DNA from: Colletotrichum lupini
Taxonomy: Eukaryota > Ascomycota > Sordariomycetes > Glomerellales > Glomerellaceae
Assembly: GCF_023278565.1 (NCBI RefSeq)
Contig: NC_064672.1
Span: forward strand, 868,001-932,000
Direction of reading: 5' to 3'
DNA: 64,000 nucleotides
In this document: in pieces, positions 60,121 to 64,000 of the stretch
Layout of the letters: every line of letters begins with the position of its first letter
Position numbering within the stretch: position 1 is the stretch's first letter
Notes under the pieces: model-generated
Told to the model about the DNA's origin: nothing
The model's input: only the letters and a program-made list of their open reading frames with translations
The model's database searches: none
Translations under genes and position numbers: made by a program

Positions 60121-63100
60121 CCGCATATTCGTCTTTTGGTGGAATGATAATGAGTTGGCTACCCTTTTGTTTTTCGTTTCGTTGCAGATATTGGAGGAGT
60201 CGAGGTGTAGAAATCATGTCAGCCGATGCATCACCCCTCTACGCGAGGGCTTTGTCCATAATTCTTTTCCAAAAGTGCTTTTTGGCTCAATTCCAATCAA
60301 ACCATCCATGTCCAGCTCCAGGATTATGTGTCAAAAGATGTCATCTTTTCAATTCTCTTTTCGGTTTTTGCCTCAATGCTCTGTCGATGTGCGTTTCCAT
60401 CATGAGGGTTTCGAGATGATCATGACGTGACGCGATCTGCATGTGATTTGAGGATCCCCAAAGATGTCCAGGAGTTCCCACTGTGAAATGGATGCGCCAC
60501 TCTCGAGACACAAAGCTGCATTGGCAGCACAGGCAGCGAAATCAAAGATGCGGCTCCGTAGTATAATAGTGGGCTCTGGGCTTCTGTACATCGGTCGAGA
60601 GCGTTGGTGGACCCCCTTGGCCCTAGTGTTCCGTTGGGGGCCTCTCCTTACAAGTTACCAGCCACAATTGACTCTGTGTGTATCTCTGCGACATCGGTTC
60701 GTTGACAATCCGTTGGTTGTCGCACGGCGGCGCGTGGTGTACGAACACACTACGGTGAGAGAGAGTGCGTGGGGGCTCCACCACGCTCGACGCCACGCCC
60801 AGCCATGTTTGATGGAAATGGCAACAAAACGGGTTACGTCTGCATGTAGCAGTGGATAGCGGGAACAAACGCAATCCAAGCTTGGCTCAGCCGCCAAATA
60901 TTGCAGGGCCCAGGCACCCAGTGAAACATCAGAGATAGAGAAACGGGAGAGCGGGAGAGGAAACCCGGCCCAGGAAAAAAAAGAGTCTATCAAGTTCCCG
61001 ATCCACGCTCGACGAAAAGAAGCCGGGACGAAAAGTCGAACGGTTACCGGCGCAGACTTGCAGGGTCATTGATGCCTGGGCTACGTCGTCCCGTTCCTGG
61101 CCCGGGAAAGGTAGATAGCACATGCTTCTGGAACGGCGTCCATATTGTTCAAGGACGAATCGAAACGGGACCCCTCCTTCAATAAAGTCATGGATCATTG
61201 ACCATTTGTTGCTTGTCAGAAAGCAGGGAATGGAAATTCCCGATGTCCCCACTGTTAATTTGATATGCGATAGGTTCCTGGGAGTTTGCTACAGGTCAAA
61301 GACGAGTAAGAATGGGTGTCGTGGTATCCGTATCCGTAACACGAAGAAAAACACCTCGTTGAGCGAAACCTGGCGGAGCCTTTTTCACATGTTGTTGGTG
61401 GTGAATGGCGGCCTCGACACGCGGCGCCATAGAAGCAGGGTAGATGCTGAGGCTCTTACTCGTCGTCCAACGAGACTTTGATGAGGCTTTTTGGGCGGTG
61501 CAGCCGCAAAGTGTTTTAATGTGCAGTAGTATCGCCGCAATGTGTGTCTGAGATGCATGCGGGCGTATCGGGAGATCCACGTGTATGGATGCAGAGCACT
61601 GTTGGAAAATTTTCCCTATGTCGCCGCAAGCTTCGATCATCGAAGCTTCAAACCTTCACGCCCCTCTGTAGAGACAAGGCGTTGGCGCGCCGCGCAGATA
61701 ACGGGTAGACGGCCCACACTGAGCGGTTTGTGTGCACCTGCATATCAAGGAGCTTACCCTAGCGTGCCTAGGGAACTCGGGAGCCAGGAAGCAAGGCTGA
61801 GGACGAGTCCCACAATCGTGGTCTAAAGTGAAGGTCCTACAGGTCGAAGCCGGTCTGTATGTAGTCTACACTGCTACAGGAAGGGTGCGGTATCAAGGTT
61901 TCCATCCCAGGAAGCCCAGGAATGTGTTAGAGGTGCAGCGTTGGTCCCTCCTTTTTTTCACCGCTGCAAAGGGCCGAAGGTGAGAGATTTCGGAGAGTGG
62001 ATATGCGCAGGCGGCGGTAGTTGGCGAGATTCTGAGATGGGGCCAAGCTTCGTGACTCAACCTGGCTTGGTGCCCGAGATGGATCTTGCCCAGTTCAACA
62101 TTGTTGAAACGATGGGCCTGTTTGGTGATTTGACCACGTTCAGCGACGCAGCGAGCCTCTCGTACACGTCTGTTGCCATGTGCAGCAATGTACCAAGACG
62201 GGAGAACGCATAACCGCTGCAGTTGAACATGTCTGGACGACCCGCTCAGTTCCGACGGTTCTCATTCGATTTTGCAAGCGAAGATGAGCAATGAACGATG
62301 CTCAGGCCATGATGTGCACTGGGGCGAGACAGAACGGCCCAGACGAGACGAAGCCAGGGACCAAGAGACGTACGAAAGAGATGTCATGTTGATATCAGTG
62401 GGGCCCTAGGGTGATCTGACATCAGGTCCAGGAGCAGGCATGATGCTATCTTTGCACAAGGCCAGTCGATTGGGCGGGGGCCCGCGGGCTGTAGACTGCG
62501 GATGCCATCTGCGGCAGCGAGCGAGCTGAGCCGTTGAGGCGCCAATCCATACGTACTCATCAAGGCGGCGTGCAAGTTGCGCATCGTGGCATCGTGAATT
62601 CTTTGGATCTTGACCTTGTATCCGTACGGATACCTTGGTCCCTTGCAAGATGCGGCCCTTCTGTAGCGTACCTTAGCTTGGCGGGACAACGTAGGCGGAG
62701 CCTTGGTGGGTAATGGCTTGAGGAGCCTTGACCTCGCTTCTGCTAGTTATCCGCCCTCAGTGCAGCTTCACCGGACAATCTGACTGGGATATGTTCAGAT
62801 GTCGAAGAAATGCGTGAATCGAGGTGGGATCCAAAGCTTTGAGGGCTACGATTGGAACGGCGAAAGGTTTTGCGCTGTCGCTTGCGTATGTGACAAGCAA
62901 CCATCTACTTTGTAGCTTTGTGTGTGGAAAAGTGACGAAATCAAGAAAGCTTCAACACGGCGGCAGGTGGCTGCAGCTCTTACAGTCGGAGCTTGAACTT
63001 CGTTGGTGACACAACACCGACTCGAACATCGGCAAGCATGTGTCCAGACGCCACCAAGGAAGTCTAACTCAAATATTGCTTGAGATAAAAAGCAGCTTCG

Positions 63101-64000
63101 CAGGAACTTGCCGGCCGATGTGCGATTGCGAGATGGATCATGGCTGCGCCGTTCACAAAGACCGAAACTCGCGCCCGCCGCCCGTATCTTGAAGCTTTCG
63201 ATTCGGCGTAGGTCCGGGCTCGGCGCGGCTTCGGACCGCTGCACGGTGACTTTGCGGCTTAGTGCAATTTGTCGTTATCTCGGAGTCATTCTTCCTAGCG
63301 CTACGCTTATTGGATGCCAGCCACCCGTGGGGAGGGTGAGGGAAAAGTCGCAATCGCGTCGGAGAAAAGCAGGGTTGAAGGCGCCATTGTCGAAATTTCA
63401 GCGAGGAATCCACTCGAGATCGAGTCGGTGAGAGGTCCATTCTCCTGGAAGACTGGCACTCTTTGTTTTTTTCTTTCCTCTTGGTCCTTGGCTTTGCCTG
63501 AGCCCTAGGGGGTTCAAGCCCTCGCAAATGGAGAAGAGTCGCACTGCGGACGGTGCTGGCCGAATGATCGTATGGTAATGGATTGATTTCTGTCTCTGGT
63601 TCATATGTTTCCTCATGCAGGATTAAGTGGCAGCGGAAGCGCTGTAACCGCGGCCATTGTCGGTTGATAGACCGGGACTTGAAGCGCAGAGACTCGGAGC
63701 CCTCTGACCAGGATCAGGTTTCTCAGAACTCAGGTCTCAGGGCTCAGGAGTCGCTTTTCGCTTCTTCGCTTCAAGCTGGAACGAGCAGGGAGCATTCCTG
63801 GCTAGAGCAATCAAGGCCTGGTGCTTATCGGTGGAGATTTCACCGAACCCTCAGAGCGCAGATGGGTATGCCCATAGCAGGGCTCGGTCCAGGTCCGGGC
63901 CCAGGTGCCAGAGTGCTTCCGCCTCTCTCCTGGCGGCGATCTTCCAAGCAGCGGACCAGAGTCTGGCAGGGGCTCAGGAACAATGAGGGCCGTCGTCGGT
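60121..64000. other. Gene-poor right end of window
   Basis: I find no gene in 3.9 kb. All frames are short, without motifs, and overlap on both strands. A perfect 21-bp palindrome lies at 61628-61648. Part of the left end is the creC 3' untranslated region. The first exon of a gene outside the window cannot be excluded. Confidence 0.45.
61628..61648. repeat. Perfect 21-bp palindrome
   Basis: AAGCTTCGAT and its exact reverse complement ATCGAAGCTT are separated by a single C. Intergenic. Confidence 0.9.

Noticed and set aside
62846..63244. 132-residue minus frame at the right end
   Set aside because: No motif, atypical Cys and Arg content, and overlapping plus frames of similar size.
63505..63530. 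tRNA B-box-like GGTTCAAGCC
   Set aside because: No A box at the right distance and no cloverleaf can be folded on either strand.

Overview
The window is nuclear DNA of a filamentous ascomycete (Pezizomycotina, most likely Sordariomycetes). The signs are short introns of about 47-211 bp with fungal donors and acceptors, C-rich third codon positions, pyrimidine-rich leaders, a HET-domain gene relic, a Zn2Cys6 regulator, and fungal-type orthologues (CreC, Gem1, a Zds1-like protein, a DUF2433 protein). I saw no tRNA, rRNA, CRISPR array or intact transposon. Exon joins were worked out by hand from splice signals and reading frame. Every spliced gene listed adds up to a whole number of codons.

Left part (0.8-21.6 kb). 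An HP1-type heterochromatin protein (+) is followed by a tiny single-span membrane protein (+), a broken HET-domain gene with degenerate repeats just upstream, an unknown 150-residue ORF (+), exocyst subunit Sec3 (+) and, facing it, the HECT ubiquitin ligase Ufd4/TRIP12 (-).

Middle part (24.2-35.3 kb). Four consecutive minus-strand genes follow: branched-chain 2-oxoacid dehydrogenase E1 alpha, a Dal5-like MFS transporter, a class-IV PLP aminotransferase and a Zn2Cys6 transcription factor. Together they look like a possible uptake, transamination and oxidation group with its own regulator. Next come a second tiny single-span membrane protein (+) and the ubiquinone methyltransferase COQ5 (+).

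Right part (35.3-64 kb). A 2.3-kb gap carries a four-copy short motif. It is followed by a DUF2433 phosphoesterase-like protein with an RGG tail (-), a Zds1-like PP2A regulator (-), a short-chain dehydrogenase (+), the mitochondrial Rho GTPase Gem1/Miro (-) and the WD40 catabolite-repression protein CreC (+). The last 3.9 kb, and the gaps at 45-49 kb and 50-53.5 kb, hold no gene I can support.

The most notable signals are first coding exons of only 5-10 bases in five genes, two GC-AG introns, a degenerate minisatellite beside a HET pseudogene with a Trp-to-stop change of the RIP type, several perfect palindromes, and a phosphoesterase-fold protein that seems to have lost metal ligands. I found no clearly new multi-gene system; the 24-33 kb group is the best candidate.
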